The notes: generated by a model not told the origin, from the sequence alone. A DNA stretch of 64,000 nucleotides from Pomphorhynchus laevis (GCA_012934845.2 WNNJ02003191.1:17994-81993), one strand, 5' to 3'. Counted from the stretch's first letter, positions 42,060 through 54,770 are shown. A program made the numbers and translations.

Positions 42060-43625
42060 AGGAGTTCGTAAATCCTCCTCCGTCACCAATGCCTCGTACT
42101 GTCCATCGAATATAAACATTCTTCATATGTTTTCTGTTAATGATGTAGTGCTAGAGCTCAAGCGGCTTAAATCGTCAGGTTCTATTTGTCCTGATCGTTT
42201 ACCACCGGTATTTCTCAAGAATATCGCTGATGTTATCGGCATACCACTATATTGGATTTGTGTCGCCTCCTTGTACTTCGGTTGTGTCCCGATGAATTGG
42301 AAACTTTCGTTGATAAGGCCCATTTTGAAGAAAGGTGATCCATCTTCAGTTGAAAATTATCGCCCGATAAGTCTAATTTGTGTATTCTGTCGAGTTTTGG
42401 AAAGGATAATATACCGCATTCTAAGCGATTATCTAGAATCCAACAAATTATTGTGTAACAATCAACATGGATTTCGAAGGGATCGCTCAACAACCACTAA
42501 TCTCTTGATTGCCCAGAATAGCTGGGGTTCGTTAGTTGATAAGGGCTTTGATGTTGATATAGTATTTTTTGATTTTTCAAAAGCGTTTGATATGATTCCA
42601 CATGACATCTTGATTCAGAAAATGCGTGCTCTAAACATTGATCCACTTATTATTCGCTGGATAAAAGAATTTTTATCTAACAGATTCTATCAGGTTGTTG
42701 TAAATGGTTCTCTTTCTGATTCTTATCCGGTCAATGTTGGAGTTCCGCAGGGTTCGGTCCTCGGCTCATTGTTATTCTGTATTTTCATTAATGACCTTCC
42801 TTCCATTTTGAACTCACACTCTCTTTTATATGCAGACGACCTAAAAATTTGGCAGGCTATCCTGTCAGATTCGGACACGGTGCTAGTTCAATCGGATATC
42901 GACAGCATTTCCAACTGGGCTTATATGAATGGTCTGTCACTGAATATATCAAAGTGTGCTTGTATGCGTTTACAATCACGCAGTCATAGTGTGTATCCAA
43001 CTTATCATCTTGAGGATCAGAACATTAAAGTAGTAACTCGTCTTAGCGACCTTGGAATAGTAGTTGCGAATGATTTTTCGACTAGTTGGAATACTGAGTT
43101 GGCTTGCTCGAAAGCAAATCGAATGGTTGGGATGATTCGTAGAACTTTTAGTGTGTTGAGTCCAGTTTCATTTAGAGCACTCGCCAACGCATTTGTGATC
43201 AGTCATCTTACCTATGCATCACAATGTTCGTTCCCAAGAACAGTATACGAGAAAAGTAGAATTGAAAATGTGCTGCGCCGGGCAACAAAGCTCGTAAATT
43301 CAGTTAAAGCCCTACCTTATAATATAAGGCTAAAAAACTTGGTATGGTTTCTATAAGCGACCTTCGGTTTCGGCGAGATATGTATTCAACATGGGAAGCT
43401 TTACACAAGGGAAATCACGTCTTAAGAGAATTGATGACTGTTCGGAAAAGTCGAGCTTTGCGTGGACACAATTTTACTTCAGCCCATCACCGAGTTATAC
43501 GCTCTAAAACTGTACAATTTGGACACCGAATCGTAGATAAGTGGAACCGATTAAGTGAAAAAATTGTGAGCTTAAGATCGGCTTCAGCATTCAAACATGA
43601 ACTTTTTTGACTTTTGTTTGTGTTT
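42060..43625 (+). pseudogene. CR1-like LINE reverse transcriptase, 5'-truncated
   Basis: A 409-codon open RT frame (42127-43356). Motifs: LIRPILKKGDPSSVENYRPI (about residue 60), NNQHGFRRDRSTTTN, VFFDFSKAFDMIPH (palm A, about residue 147), VGVPQGSVLGSLLF (palm B) and LLYADDLKIW (catalytic YADD, about residue 236), followed by CR1-type SKANRMVGMIRRTF. A frame change near 43345 moves the last 88 codons (to 43610, RRDMYSTWEALH and VVDKWN-type tail) into another frame. Upstream coding sequence ends at about 42060 with no APE domain. This is the best preserved APE-class RT in the window. Confidence 0.85.
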
Positions 43626-43859
43626 TTTTTTCTTTACTTTTTCTTTTTTAACAGTGCAACTGTGAGCTTTGCTCGTCTGTTTGTCGAAATAATAATATAA
43701 GTTAATTATTAACTATTAATAAATAGTTATAAATTAACTATTAATTTTTAATTTTTAGCATTATTTTAGCTTATTTGATTTTTAGTAAACATTTTTATAA
43801 GGACAAATTATAATCCTCATGTGCGGCGATAATTTGATAACTCGATTGTACCACGCAAT

Positions 43860-44215
43860 CGAGTTAATTTAGTCAATTCATAAAATAACGTTTATTTTAA
43901 ATTTCAATTTTTTATCATTGAAAAAATTGAAAGTACAGGAGTTAGGACCGAAACCTGATAGCATAGCAGTTCCTCCTGATGACCTCTAATTCTTATTCTG
44001 ATACAACGTCTGTTATTTATTAGTCGATTTATAAAAATGACGTTTATTTTAAATTTTATTTTTTATTTTTATTTTTTAACTTGATTTTAATTATAGAAAA
44101 TCCAAAAACAATTATTAATTTTATAATTTAATTATTAAATTTTGATTTATCATTATTATGTTTTGTTTATTTTATAATTATATTAAATAAGTAGACTCAG
44201 TTTGCTGATTTGATT
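43860..44215 (+). repeat. Dispersed repeat T (full-length plus partial)
   Basis: A partial copy (43860-43925) then a complete one: GACCGAAACCTGATAGCATA, CAGTTCCTCCTGATGACC, CTGATACAACGTCTGTTA, the AT body, and GTAGACTCAGTTTGCTGA near 44193-44210. This copy best shows the full ~260-bp unit. Confidence 0.75.
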
Positions 44216-44225
44216 TATTTGATAG

Positions 44226-44660
44226 TTTTTCCATCGCGGTCTAGTTACATTCAGTAACGGAGGTTAATTTCTTTGATAGTAATTTCATTGTAATCTGGTC
44301 GTTTTCACATAGTTTTATTTGTCCGATTGTTTCACTATGCTCTTATTACTTCGTGATCCAGCGCTTTTTGCATCGTGGTCTAGTCATATTAATAATGACA
44401 GGGTTTAATTATTTTGATTGTGCTTTCATTATTGTATCGTTTCATTTAGTGACACAACGTTATTTGTTTTACTATATATTTTATCATGATCTAGATATAT
44501 TTTCGTTACATACACTTGTGGAGCTAATTCATTTGTTTAACATCGTTTTCTGGTCACATTCACAGTGACATAGTTTAAATCGTCTGACTGTGTATTGCAT
44601 CGTTGTCTTCCTACTTTCAGTGACCGCCGAACTTATCTCATTTAATAGCATTTTCATCGC
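44226..44660. repeat. Degenerate ~56-bp tandem repeat
   Basis: About seven diverged units built on CATCGTGGTCTAGTCA, a TTCAGTGACA-like box and TTTGATTGT. Boxes lie near 44229, 44283, 44369, 44425, 44489, 44545 and 44602. Position suggests the 5' region of REL-B. Confidence 0.6.
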
Positions 44661-44699
44661 AACAAAGTCGTATTCGAGATACGGTTTCAAACCTTAAAA

Positions 44700-44960
44700 A
44701 AGTTTGAGATCTAAAGTAAATACAAAATCTCAATACATCATGATATTACAATTACTGTATAACTACGTAATAACTACGTCGGATAAGAAATATAACTACG
44801 TCGGATAAGAAAATTTATAACTGTTCTAGCAAATTACAATCTAAAGTAAATACAAAATCAGTTAAAGTGATTACAGCAAATTACAATTGATTACAGCTAA
44901 TTACAATTGATTACAGCTAATTACAATTGACTCAGCTAATTACAATTGATTACATCTAAT
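44700..44960. repeat. 20-bp minisatellite and direct repeats before REL-B
   Basis: TTACAGCTAATTACAATTGA is repeated about four times (44866-44960). TCTAAAGTAAATACAAAATC occurs at about 44709 and 44832, and AACTACGTCGGATAAGAAA twice near 44774-44811. Likely 5' untranslated repeats of the LINE. Confidence 0.8.
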
Positions 44961-45007
44961 AACACATTGCCGTCGACAACATATTACCGTCGGAAACCCC
45001 TCGGCGA

Positions 45008-48000
45008 ATGGAAGGGGCAAAGCTTGGTATTTGCCCGCATTGTAACAGGCCAATCGCACTTACAAAATTCGGAAATGTACGTTTTCACAAAAGTTTTGGG
45101 GTTCGGTGTCCAGGCACTAGCTGCGCTTCGATTGTTGATTACACACCCAATATTTCCTCCCATGTCAAACTTACAGCCGAACGTCAAACCTACAAAGGAT
45201 CTGAAATGGCTTCGACCAACGACGTTTCCCACAATTTGAACGCATATGAAACGCTTCACCGTATTTGGGCATCACTTACGCTGACAGTAAGACGAATCCC
45301 TTGGAGTTTACGAAATAAAGCAGCTCGCATTTTTACCAATCTTATTGAAGAGGCACTAGAACATAAATCGCCATATAGCTGGACTAGTCTTTTGGGGTTC
45401 GCAAAAGTGTGCCTATCAGCTCATTCAGGTGATCACCGAAATGTACGAAAACATATAGAGAATGCACTAAAGTCAGCCGAAAACAGGCAGTTTGACACTT
45501 CCTTTCTCACGCATGTTTGTGCTCAACAAACGACCCGACATAAACACGACAAATCAAAGATAATGACAATCGAACTTTTGCGACAGGGAAACGACGGCAA
45601 AGCAATCAAACGAATATCTTCGTCACGGCTGGCGCCGTTCACGAAACAGACACACCGTAAGCTCACAGATTTGCACCCACCCGGTAAAAGTATTATAACC
45701 TCAATCCCAACGGCAGAACACGGTATTGTCATCGATTCGGATACCGTTCGTGATTCAATTTTCTCATTCCCCTCTGCATCGTCACCAGGTTGTCTGGGTT
45801 TAAGAGCCGAACACCTACAAGACATGATCACAGCGGACCAGTCTGGAAAGCTTCTAAGCCGCCTGACACATCTGATAAATTATATGGCAGCCGGTGACCT
45901 TCCTGTAGATATATCTCGATATTTTGCGCGTGCAGATCTTATCGCTATAGAAAAACCAAGTGGAGGTATACGCCCATTAGCGACAGGAGAATTGTTACGG
46001 AGGGTGTGTGCAAAGTGTATTTGCACGAAGATGCGCGATAAGTTCACTCAAATATTTCAACCACAACAGGTCGGTGTAGCGATGGCAAATGGCGCAGATT
46101 TAATAATTCACCAGGTTCGACGATTGCACGAACAGATGCACACCTCGGAAAATTGGGTATGGGCGAAAGTGGATGTTTCGAACGCTTTTAATACAGTTGA
46201 CAGGCAATGCTTTATTGACGCAGTCGACATTGAAGCACCTTCTATCGGACCGTGTATCAAATGGTGCTACTCGCAACCATCAAAATTATGATTTGGAGCA
46301 GCAAAAAGCCTTACATCGTCAGCAGGAGTACAACAAGGGGACCCTCTGGGCCCATTCCTTTTCGCACTGGCAATCTAACCGATTATTCGGAAAGTTGACT
46401 CGGTTACAGGTATCGGTTTTAACAAGTGGTATTTAGACGATGGAATAATTGGAGGTGAACCCAAGGCAGTTGCTATCACATTAAACATGATAGCAAATGA
46501 GCTGGAAAAAATCGGACTATCAATGAATTGGCAAAAAACCGAATTAATAGGCCACACAGAAGCAGTTATCTCAACGCAGACAAAATGGACTCACTCTCCA
46601 CATACCAAGTCTGACGGCAATTTTACTCTTTTGGGATGCCCAATTGGTTCCCAAGAGTTTGTAGAAGCATATCTCATGAATAGTTGCTTACCAAACCTTG
46701 TAAATGACACAGAGCTTGTCGCGTCGCTTCCGAACGCTCATGTGGCTTACCTGCTATTGCGCCACTGTGCTTCCGCTCAACGAATAGCATTCCTAATGAG
46801 GAATGTAGATCCAGCAAGCACCGAACTTTTCTGTAAGCAGTTTGATAATGCTGTGATACGGGCGATGGAAATCATCGCTTCAATACAACTGTCAGCGCGA
46901 ACACGATCTCAAGTTGAGCTCCCACTAAAAATGGGCGGTCTGGGCCTTAGGAGTACAAACAAACACAGAGCGGCAGCCTTTGCAGCAAGCGTCAGCACAG
47001 TGGCCGCGTTTGTGAACCAGGATCCAAATACATTTCCGGGCTTTGTAAACGCGAATGAAATACTTGCGTTACACGGAGCAGAAGTGGAACAGCAGACTTC
47101 ATCCACAAGACAACATCAAATATCGTTCAAAATCGACTCAGAGAAGCGGAAAAATCTATTATACACAGGAGATGATCGGACAAGGGCCAGACTAATAGCG
47201 GTATCACAGCCACATGCGAACGCATGGTTACAATGCGCCCCAAATCGAAGTCTCGGCCTAGCTCTTACCGACCAAGAATTTACAATTCTTATAAGAATGT
47301 GGTTAGGCCTGCAAATTGCTCCAAGTGACTACCGTTGTAGTCGATTTTTTCGAAACGCAGATGCTGAGGGCTTCCATACACTAACTTGCAACTACGGTGG
47401 TTTTCCAGAAATGCGTCATAATGAAATTCGTGACGTCATTCTCCAGGCGGCACAATCAGCAGGTATGCATGTGGGTTGCGAGGTTCGCAACCTTGTTCAA
47501 AATCTACAAAAACGGCCAGCCGATATTATGATCTACGGGGATCCTTCAGATTCTATAGATTTCGCGGTAACACATCCACTACATAAATCCTTTCTTCGCC
47601 AAACAGCTTATGTGCCTGGTTACGCAACTGCGCAGTGCGCATCATCGGTCAAAGATAGAAAGTACCGTGCTAAAATGATTGAGGCGGGATATAACTTCAT
47701 ACCTGCAGTCTTGGAGTGTTACGGCGGCTGGAATATGGAAGAGGAGAAAATCATTAGACGAATCGCCCGATACTTAGCAATTCGATCATCTATACCATAC
47801 AGCATCGCATCTGCACGGCTCTTTCAACGAATATCAATAGCACTCATGAGAGGAAATTCAAAAGCTATATTATCTAGCATAGATATGTTAAACCGACCGT
47901 ATTACGAGATCGCTAACCCCATAATGGAGAATCCCACACGAAGAATGAACCCCTTCCAGGCACTCGATCTGGCAGTTGACTCTCTTCCATCGTCAATTGA

Positions 48001-48621
48001 TCAGTCCGCTCCTTGATACATTGAATTTAAAAATACAAATGAAGTAATTGTCACGCTAGCTAATATACCAGGATCCAGTGTTGATACGTCAGTTTTTACA
48101 GGAACTCATAAATTGTGTTCCTACAGAGATTGTGCACTTATAGAAGAAAACGGAAAATTCACACTAAAAGTATTGAGCTCTGCAATCACAGTAAAGCCCC
48201 AAAGTCTTTCAAGCAAAATTAAGCCACATTTTGACACCTTTCTGCAACAATGTGACAATTCATCAAATAATAACGACGCTGATGATCCTGAATCTTTACC
48301 TATAAACTCACAGCCAGAAACCGAAATTAGTAAACAGACCGTCGATTATATGACACATGACGTACATACATTATCTGATTCTGAATTAAGTGACAGTTTA
48401 TCGAACGCAAATAGTGATAATCATGAATCGACGGAAGTTTTAATTATGAAACAGAATTATTAACTGACTTTTGTGAAACAGATCAAATAATCACGCCCAC
48501 TATAAACAAACAGATGATACCGGAAAAAGGCCGGCTAGTTGTCAGTGGATCGGTTGATTCAGATATTCTAGATGATCAGGCGCTATCTGAAAAAAGTGAT
48601 AACGAAGAGGAGGAAGTCTAA
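45008..48621 (+). pseudogene. REL-B, near-complete restriction-like-endonuclease LINE
   Basis: Non-LTR element of the R2-like group. N-terminal zinc finger (CPHCNRPIALTKFGNVRFH...C), a linker (DLHPPGK), RT blocks KPSGGIRPLATGELLRR and VDVSNAFNTVDR (about 46165), then in a new frame QQGDPLGPFLFALAI and FNKWYLDDGIIGG (about 46420; the catalytic box is LDDG rather than YADD). A His-Cys motif follows (EGFHTLTC, with the second Cys of CX2C replaced by Phe), then a PD-(D/E)XK-type nuclease: RHNEIRD, KRPADIMIYGDP and IDFAVTHP. An acidic tail ends EKSDNEEEEV at 48621. Visible defects: a frame change near 46285, a stop at 46376, a stop at 48014, and a frame change near 48440. Clade within the REL group is uncertain. 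Confidence 0.8.
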
Positions 48622-49523
48622 CGCTATTGATTATGTACATTATACGAAGAGGTTAACTATTTCTTTTATTTATGCGTGTATTCATTGTTTTCTAATTGTA
48701 ATTTGTATATTTAAATACGGTTTAATTATTGTAATTACGTTTTCATCATGATTTCACTACATTCCTTTGTACATTTGTGAGTCCTTTGAACATTTAAATC
48801 CACTCTGATCATTTGTGAAACTAAAGAAAATTTGTCGAGATAAAAATTGACTTTTTAAATTTCAATTTTTTTATTTTAACTTGAGTTATATTAAATCTTA
48901 TAACAATTATTAATAAATATTTATCTAATACTTAAATTTGATTTATTGATTTAGCATTTATAATTTTTATTTATTTTTATTTATTTATCTTTATTTATTT
49001 TTTATTTTATAATTATTTTAAATACGTAGACTCAGTTAGTTTAATTGTATTAATTGGTAGAGCTTACCTATTTACTCAAACACACTTTTCGTCTTGCTTT
49101 AACAACATCTGATTGCAAACACTTTAAATCACGTCTATTTTTACACCATATGTTTGCTGATTGCGATTTTTAGATATTTTAGAAGCTCCGATAAAGCCGT
49201 GATTGCGGTCAGCTCTCGGTAGAATTCCGTCATCGAACGTTTTTTCCATTTAATAGTGCTTTATGTCGTGGCGTACTCAATAGTTTGAACGAAATGGGTG
49301 ATATCAACTAAATATTTCTCTTTTAATATGTTCAGAATAAGTGGTGAGATTATAACTGCATGAATTTTAAAGTGGTCGTATAAGAATAATAGAGTTTTGA
49401 TCAAAGCAACATTCCATTTCGGTGAAACTGAAGCTTTTACAATATTTTATTAAATTACAGGAACGGAGAAAGTGGGTTAAAAGGTTTTATACCAAAACGG
49501 TCCCAATAGTATCATCTTCATGA
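48622..49523. other. REL-B 3' flank and spacer, with a T copy
   Basis: 48835-49040 is a forward T copy (AAAAATTGACTTTTTAAATT to ACGTAGACTCAGTTAGTT). The rest, 48622-48830 and 49041-49523, is AT-rich and has no gene. Confidence 0.55.
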
Positions 49524-52349
49524 AATTACAAACGAATTTCAAATCAGGCGATTAAATTGCAGCTAAATTGGCGAAAGACAGAGGTCATCGGCACACCTGA
49601 AGCCGTTAGCTCTTGCTTGGCCCTACTATCCGAGGTGGTTTCGGAGAACACCTCTGGAAACATGCACTTGTTAGGCATACCCATCGGTGACGAGTCCTTC
49701 ATAGAAACCCACCTGACAAACGAAATTCTGCCACCGCTAATCCAGACAATTGAAGCAGTAGCCAAGCTGCCAGACCCTCAAGTCGGATACCTCCTACTCA
49801 AACACTGCGCTTCCTCGTCCAGGATAAACCACCTTCTCCGTTCAGTTGATCCAAGGATTACAAAAACGTTTTGTCAGTCATTCGACAGACAAATCGCCAG
49901 CGCCTTTCAGAAAATATGCGCGTGTCAACTACACGAAGCAGCAAAATCACAGATGACACTCCCAATCCGTCTGGGAGGATTTGGCCTAAGATGCAATGCG
50001 GCGCATGTCCAGAGCGCATTTATACATAGCGTGATGCAGGTAGGAGAAGAATACAGTCTGGATCCTACACTTTTTCCTGGCTATTCAGAGGCATTAGCCA
50101 CCCTTAGAACTACAATGGGATCTCACTTCATACCGTCTACGGATGGCGGTCAATCATCAACCTCACGCCTGATTGAAAATCTCGCCTCGACACAGCTTAT
50201 AAAATCAGCTAGCGAAATGGATCGTGCCCGACTACATGCAGTGTCGTGTCCAAAAGCTGGGGCTTGGCTTAACGCTGTACCAAATGCGGCATCTGGAACG
50301 GAATTAACACCCCCACAGTTCTGTATTCTAGTCCGCATGTGGCTTGGAATTCCTTTACACGAAAGGAATTATAGATGCGGCCGCTGCATGCGCATAGCTG
50401 ATAAGGAAGGCATACACTCGCTAACATGCCAATACGGGGGTTATCAAGGACTGCGGCATAATGCTATTCGTGACGTGGTATTCGCAGCCGCACAATCAGC
50501 CCGGATGGATGTAGCTCTGGAAGTGCGAGGTATTATTCCGGACCTACGTGAACGGCCGGCAGACATCCTATTTTATGGGGATCCTCCCCATGCAATCGAC
50601 TTTGCAGTCACTCACCCCCAACAGACGGCATACCGTCGCTCAGCTGCTAACGCAAAGCTCGCCGCCGCTACGTCGTATGCGATTAATGTTAAAGACCGAA
50701 AGTACAAGAGCAGGGTCGAAGCAGCGGGGTATATATTCTCAGCCGCTGTAGTGGAGTCGTTTGGGGGATGGAATGAAGAGGGAAACAGGGTCATCAAACG
50801 GGTTGCAAATAACATGAGCCGGACAAGCGGAGTCACTTACGCCGTGACGATCACGCATTTATACCAGCGCATCTCTATTGCAATAATGAGAGGCAACGCC
50901 AAAGCAATGCTAGCGTCACTTGATCAGATCCCAATATCCACATTTGATGGTGGACACCAGGAAACAGGTGAACCCGGGAAACGCCTCTTCGAGCCAGACA
51001 CTTGTGCTTTGAGCCGAACTCGTGATGTGATAAGACTACCCTGTATGACTAGACGTTGTGATACATATAACTCCAGATCAATTGAAACTGAGTATAATGC
51101 TGTGAGCGCCACTTCTACGATAGTCGCAGATAATGAACCGATAAACAAGCATGCGTCTCAATGTAACGATGACATTCCTGCCAATATCACTAAGCACGAT
51201 ACTCCATTCGATGCTACTAATGATGTTTTTCAGCATCATCATTCCCAGCTTAATGTAGACGATAATGACGATACTGATGTAGCCAAATCTCTTACCAAAG
51301 TTAGAAAGCAATCGTCGGACTACGGTCAAACAGATTTCGAAAAAGAAATGATATTTACTTATTGTGCAACTACAACTGATGCTGAAAGTCATCTATTGAT
51401 GTCTGCTAATTCACCGACAGGACAAGTTACCGATCAAATAAATAAGATCCAACAACTTGGTGAGCTGCATCAGAGTTCAATGCATCCCTTAGCTAGTAAT
51501 GATATGCAAATAAATAATAATCAAATGAACGAATACAATAATCTAATTTGTTGTCCAATCAAGGATAATGATAACTTGACGATAAAATTAAAAGGATCAT
51601 CTCAACAGGGATTGGAGTTTGAATCGTCATCATTTATACTTAACAGCAATTCAACAATACCAATGATGTCATTTACATCATATGATCCTAAATATGGGCT
51701 TGATTGCAATCCATCGAATGAATTTGCAAAATTTGCTTCTGGTTCTATCAACGAACCCGGTGCCGACGAATCTGCTGCGCCTTTCTTTGTATCATCGAGT
51801 AGTAACCAAGAAGAAACTATGATTGACAATGGTAAAACCGGAATTTCCACGATGAATTGCAGCCAATCTAGTGTTGCCGATCATACACCCGACAATTGTA
51901 ATGATCATCTCAACCTGATCATTCATCAGTTACTCAACATGTGTGATGATCTTATACTACCCGACAATGTTGTTGATGTTCAAGGTGTTGAGCATGATCA
52001 ACATGACGACGCACCAGCGGCAGTACAAATGATAGTGACAACAAATACCACCAATCACTTAATTACGAATAAAAGTAGTAATATCGCATCAATTTTGAAG
52101 AGTTGCTCAAACATGGTTCGAAGAAATAACGAATTCATTACAACCGCCACCACCGCGGCCGCGAATACATCAACCGAATCGGAAGATAAGCGTCACAGCA
52201 ACGCTCATGGATCGCATGAACATGATAGCGAAGAATATCAGCGATCACAAAGAAATAACTCTAAAAAGTACAGTAATAAGCCGGAGCTTACAAAATCCTT
52301 GCCGATCGGTGAGAATTTAGAATCTGATCATTCATTATACTTACTCTAA
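49524..52349 (+). CDS. REL-C, 5'-truncated REL LINE with long disordered tail
   Basis: One frame open for about 940 codons with no ATG at its left end (a stop lies at 49521). It enters after the RT catalytic box at LNWRKTEVIG. Parts: the post-RT thumb (LLGIPIGDESFIETHL), a zinc knuckle YRCGRCMRIADKEGIHSLTC (CX2C-X9-H-X3-C, intact unlike REL-B), and nuclease motifs RHNAIRD, ERPADILFYGDP and IDFAVTHP (about 50560-50620), then ESFGGWNEEGNRVIKRVA. From about 51000 to the stop, ~450 residues are Asn/Ser/Asp/His-rich and probably disordered (HHHSQLNVDDNDDTD, SSNQEETMIDNG). There is no RT palm, so the copy cannot move itself, yet no stop or frame change interrupts 2.8 kb. It is either very recent or retained for a host use. 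The LINE reading is preferred. Confidence 0.75.
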   Translation, partial: NYKRISNQAIKLQLNWRKTEVIGTPEAVSSCLALLSEVVSENTSGNMHLLGIPIGDESFIETHLTNEILPPLIQTIEAVAKLPDPQVGYLLLKHCASSSRINHLLRSVDPRITKTFCQSFDRQIASAFQKICACQLHEAAKSQMTLPIRLGGFGLRCNAAHVQSAFIHSVMQVGEEYSLDPTLFPGYSEALATLRTTMGSHFIPSTDGGQSSTSRLIENLASTQLIKSASEMDRARLHAVSCPKAGAWLNAVPNAASGTELTPPQFCILVRMWLGIPLHERNYRCGRCMRIADKEGIHSLTCQYGGYQGLRHNAIRDVVFAAAQSARMDVALEVRGIIPDLRERPADILFYGDPPHAIDFAVTHPQQTAYRRSAANAKLAAATSYAINVKDRKYKSRVEAAGYIFSAAVVESFGGWNEEGNRVIKRVANNMSRTSGVTYAVTITHLYQRISIAIMRGNAKAMLASLDQIPISTFDGGHQETGEPGKRLFEPDTCALSRTRDVIRLPCMTRRCDTYNSRSIETEYNAVSATSTIVADNEPINKHASQCNDDIPANITKHDTPFDATNDVFQHHHSQLNVDDNDDTDVAKSLTKVRKQSSDYGQTDFEKEMIFTYCATTTDAESHLLMSANSPTGQVTDQINKIQQLGELHQSSMHPLASNDMQINNNQMNEYNNLICCPIKDNDNLTIKLKGSSQQGLEFESSSFILNSNSTIPMMSFTSYDPKYGLDCNPSNEFAKFASGSINEPGADESAAPFFVSSSSNQEETMIDNGKTGISTMNCSQSSVADHTPDNCNDHLNLIIHQLLNMCDDLILPDNVVDVQGVEHDQHDDAPAAVQMIVTTNTTNHLITNKSSNIASILKSCSNMVRRNNEFITTATTAAANTSTESEDKRHSNAHGSHEHDSEEYQRSQRNNSKKYSNKPELTKSLPIGENLESDHSLYLL

Positions 52350-53742
52350 TTTGTAATAAAATATATCTATTATAAAAAAAATTTCAAATCCTTTGCTGAA
52401 ATCGTTTGTAATTTTCTGAAGATGATATCATGAGCTATTGAAATATAGGAATCGTTTTGGATTCAAAACTCTTTTACACTCTTTGATTTTTAAATTAAGA
52501 AAACTAAAAAGAAGAAATAATAGATATTTTTTAATAATTATGGGAATTATTAAAATATTTATTTTTTGCTGAGAGAGCTAAACAGCCTGTTTGGCTATTG
52601 ATCTGAATTGTACTAATAATGAATAACTGCAACTTTTCGAGATTTTCACGGAATATTACGAAATTATTATATTCGTATACGACATTAAATGAATAATGTG
52701 GTATGCTGCATCCACCTACTTTTTAATTTTTAGCAGCTCTTTATATTCTGTTTTCATCTATTATTACATTGTCATCTTGTATAGCTATAGTTAGCTATAT
52801 TGATGTTGAATATTAACCCACATTGATAGTGAATGCTATGAAATGTTGCGAGTTGCTAACTGCTAGGTTTATTCGTTCTTATATTTCAACAACCTAACAA
52901 GTTTATTGTATTGTCGTATGTTATGGATCTTAAGAAATAATTTGTATCAATTTCGCAAATAACAGACGAAACAGACGAAAAACAGACGAAAGCTGCTCTC
53001 TGTTTCTGACGAAACAAGAGCAGCTTTAATAACAGGCAAGGATCAGTTCCAATATCTAACACATCACGTTCACTTATTCTTGCAATATTTTCTTCGAATT
53101 TCTACTTCAAATTTTCTTTTTTAATTCTCTACATATGAGATCAACTTTATGATCAATATTTAAAAGATTTGCTATTTCCAAATTTATTTTTAATTCTCTA
53201 GATATGAGAGCAACTCTATTGCCAATATTTAAAAGATTTTTGTCAAATGGATCAGGGACTGGTGCAAAGGTAAACCAATTAAAATATTTGATTCTGACAT
53301 TAATAATTAAGAAATAATAACAAATGGAGTATTTTGAACGATATCCGTTTTGTCACACAATTTGCAAATAAAATAGTTATAATGAGATTTCGGTCATCTA
53401 GCTAAAACGTTGTAAAAACATATATCATAATATATTGGGTCTTCTGCTATGTTGGGTTGATGAATCAGGTCGAATACGGAAAAATTCCGAGTTTTAAAAT
53501 GCTTCAAGATATACACCTTTATATACATTCATACTACAAAAATTGTAATCTCATTTGAGTAATTTAATTCTTGAAATATAGATCGATATATATATAATAT
53601 TTTGTAATTGAGTAAAACTCAATTACAAAATATACAAAAAGGATCTCATAATGGACGATCCCGTCAAAAGCCGGTTTAACGAAATAACACCATTTAACAA
53701 AATGGTGTTGCTTATATAATATAACAATAATACAAATAATAC
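52350..53742. other. AT-rich region without genes
   Basis: Contains a hairpin AAGCTGCTCT/AGAGCAGCTT (52989-53026) and a ~90-bp tandem duplication at about 53118-53245 (GAGA/TCAACTTTATG and ATATTTAAAAGATTT units). A T-core scrap (CTGCTATGTTGGGTTGA) is at about 53448. Nothing coding. Confidence 0.5.
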
Positions 53743-54770
53743 AACCTGGCAAATGCGTACAAGCTGCACGCTTACAAGTCCACACAAAAAATGAAAAAGT
53801 CAAGCAGATAAATTGTTTAAATGTGATCGGATTTGGCGTTTGAAGCACGGCAGGGAAGTTGATTGACGTATATAAATGGGCAGATGATTCAACGATAGAG
53901 GAGCAGCCACCAGGAAGGAGCCGAGTCCAGAGGAGGTATAGTAGTTTGGGACATGTAAAAGAAGGGAATTACAGGAACGCAAAGAACAGTAAACAGGACG
54001 AGAATTATAAAGAACAGGAATGCTGAGAAATGAAGCTGTATTAAAAGTTACAAGGCGGAAAGCAACGATAAGAAGACGAATTTGAACACGACAATAAATT
54101 GTAGGCAAATCGAGAGAAGCAAGATGGTAGGATGTATGATCAAAACGACGAAGACGGAAAAAAATTCGGACGGCTGCGTTGACGATGCGTTGTAGGGGAA
54201 GAAGAGTGGATTTAGGTGAGTTGGAAAATAGACTAAGACAATAATCAAATCTAGAAAAAAGGAGAGAAGATATGAGAGTCATACAAGAAGGGAAATCGAT
54301 CAATCTACGAACTTGACGGAGGTTGCGGTGTATCAAGGTAGATGAGCGTACTATATCTCTAACGAAAGGTTTAAGTGAAAGTCGGTTGTCAAAATGGAAG
54401 CCTAGATAAACGAGATTTTCAACGATAGAAAGAATTGTATAATTTAATGATACGGAGGGAGGTTCGAAGGCGAGGCGTCGAGGTAGGATCCACATAATTT
54501 TGGATTTATCAGGATTCAGAGAAACGCGAAGAGAAGAAAGATGATTGGAAATTGAGACAAGACAGTCGGAAGCAAAAACACTAAGATCGTGAATACGATG
54601 AACAGGTGCATAATCATAGATGAGAATGTCAGCAGCATATTGCATAACATGGAAGTTAAATGTATGAGAAATCGACGACAGATCACCGAGAAGAAGAGAG
54701 AAAAGCATATGGCCTAATACTGAGCCTTGTGGAACACCGGAGGAGATGGACGAAGGTTGTGAGAGAGAAA
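53743..54770 (-). pseudogene. CR1/L2-group LINE copy a (RT end and C-terminus)
   Basis: A 302-codon open frame (53800-54708). It enters at the RT palm: LFSLLLGDLSS, then MQYAADILIYDYAP (the catalytic box reads YAAD where related copies have YADD), then LVYLGFHFDNRLSLKPFVRD, SLLFSRFDYCLSLFSNSPKS, LQRIVNAAVRIFFRLRRFDH, LRSCNSLLLHVPN and LGSFLVAAPLSLNHLP. This is the classic CR1/L2 C-terminal layout. The 3' end near 53743 carries the shared GGCAAATGCGT terminal sequence. Confidence 0.8.

Noticed and set aside
50548-51850. Short frames on both strands inside REL-C
   Set aside because: They overlap a long frame with clear nuclease motifs and have none of their own.
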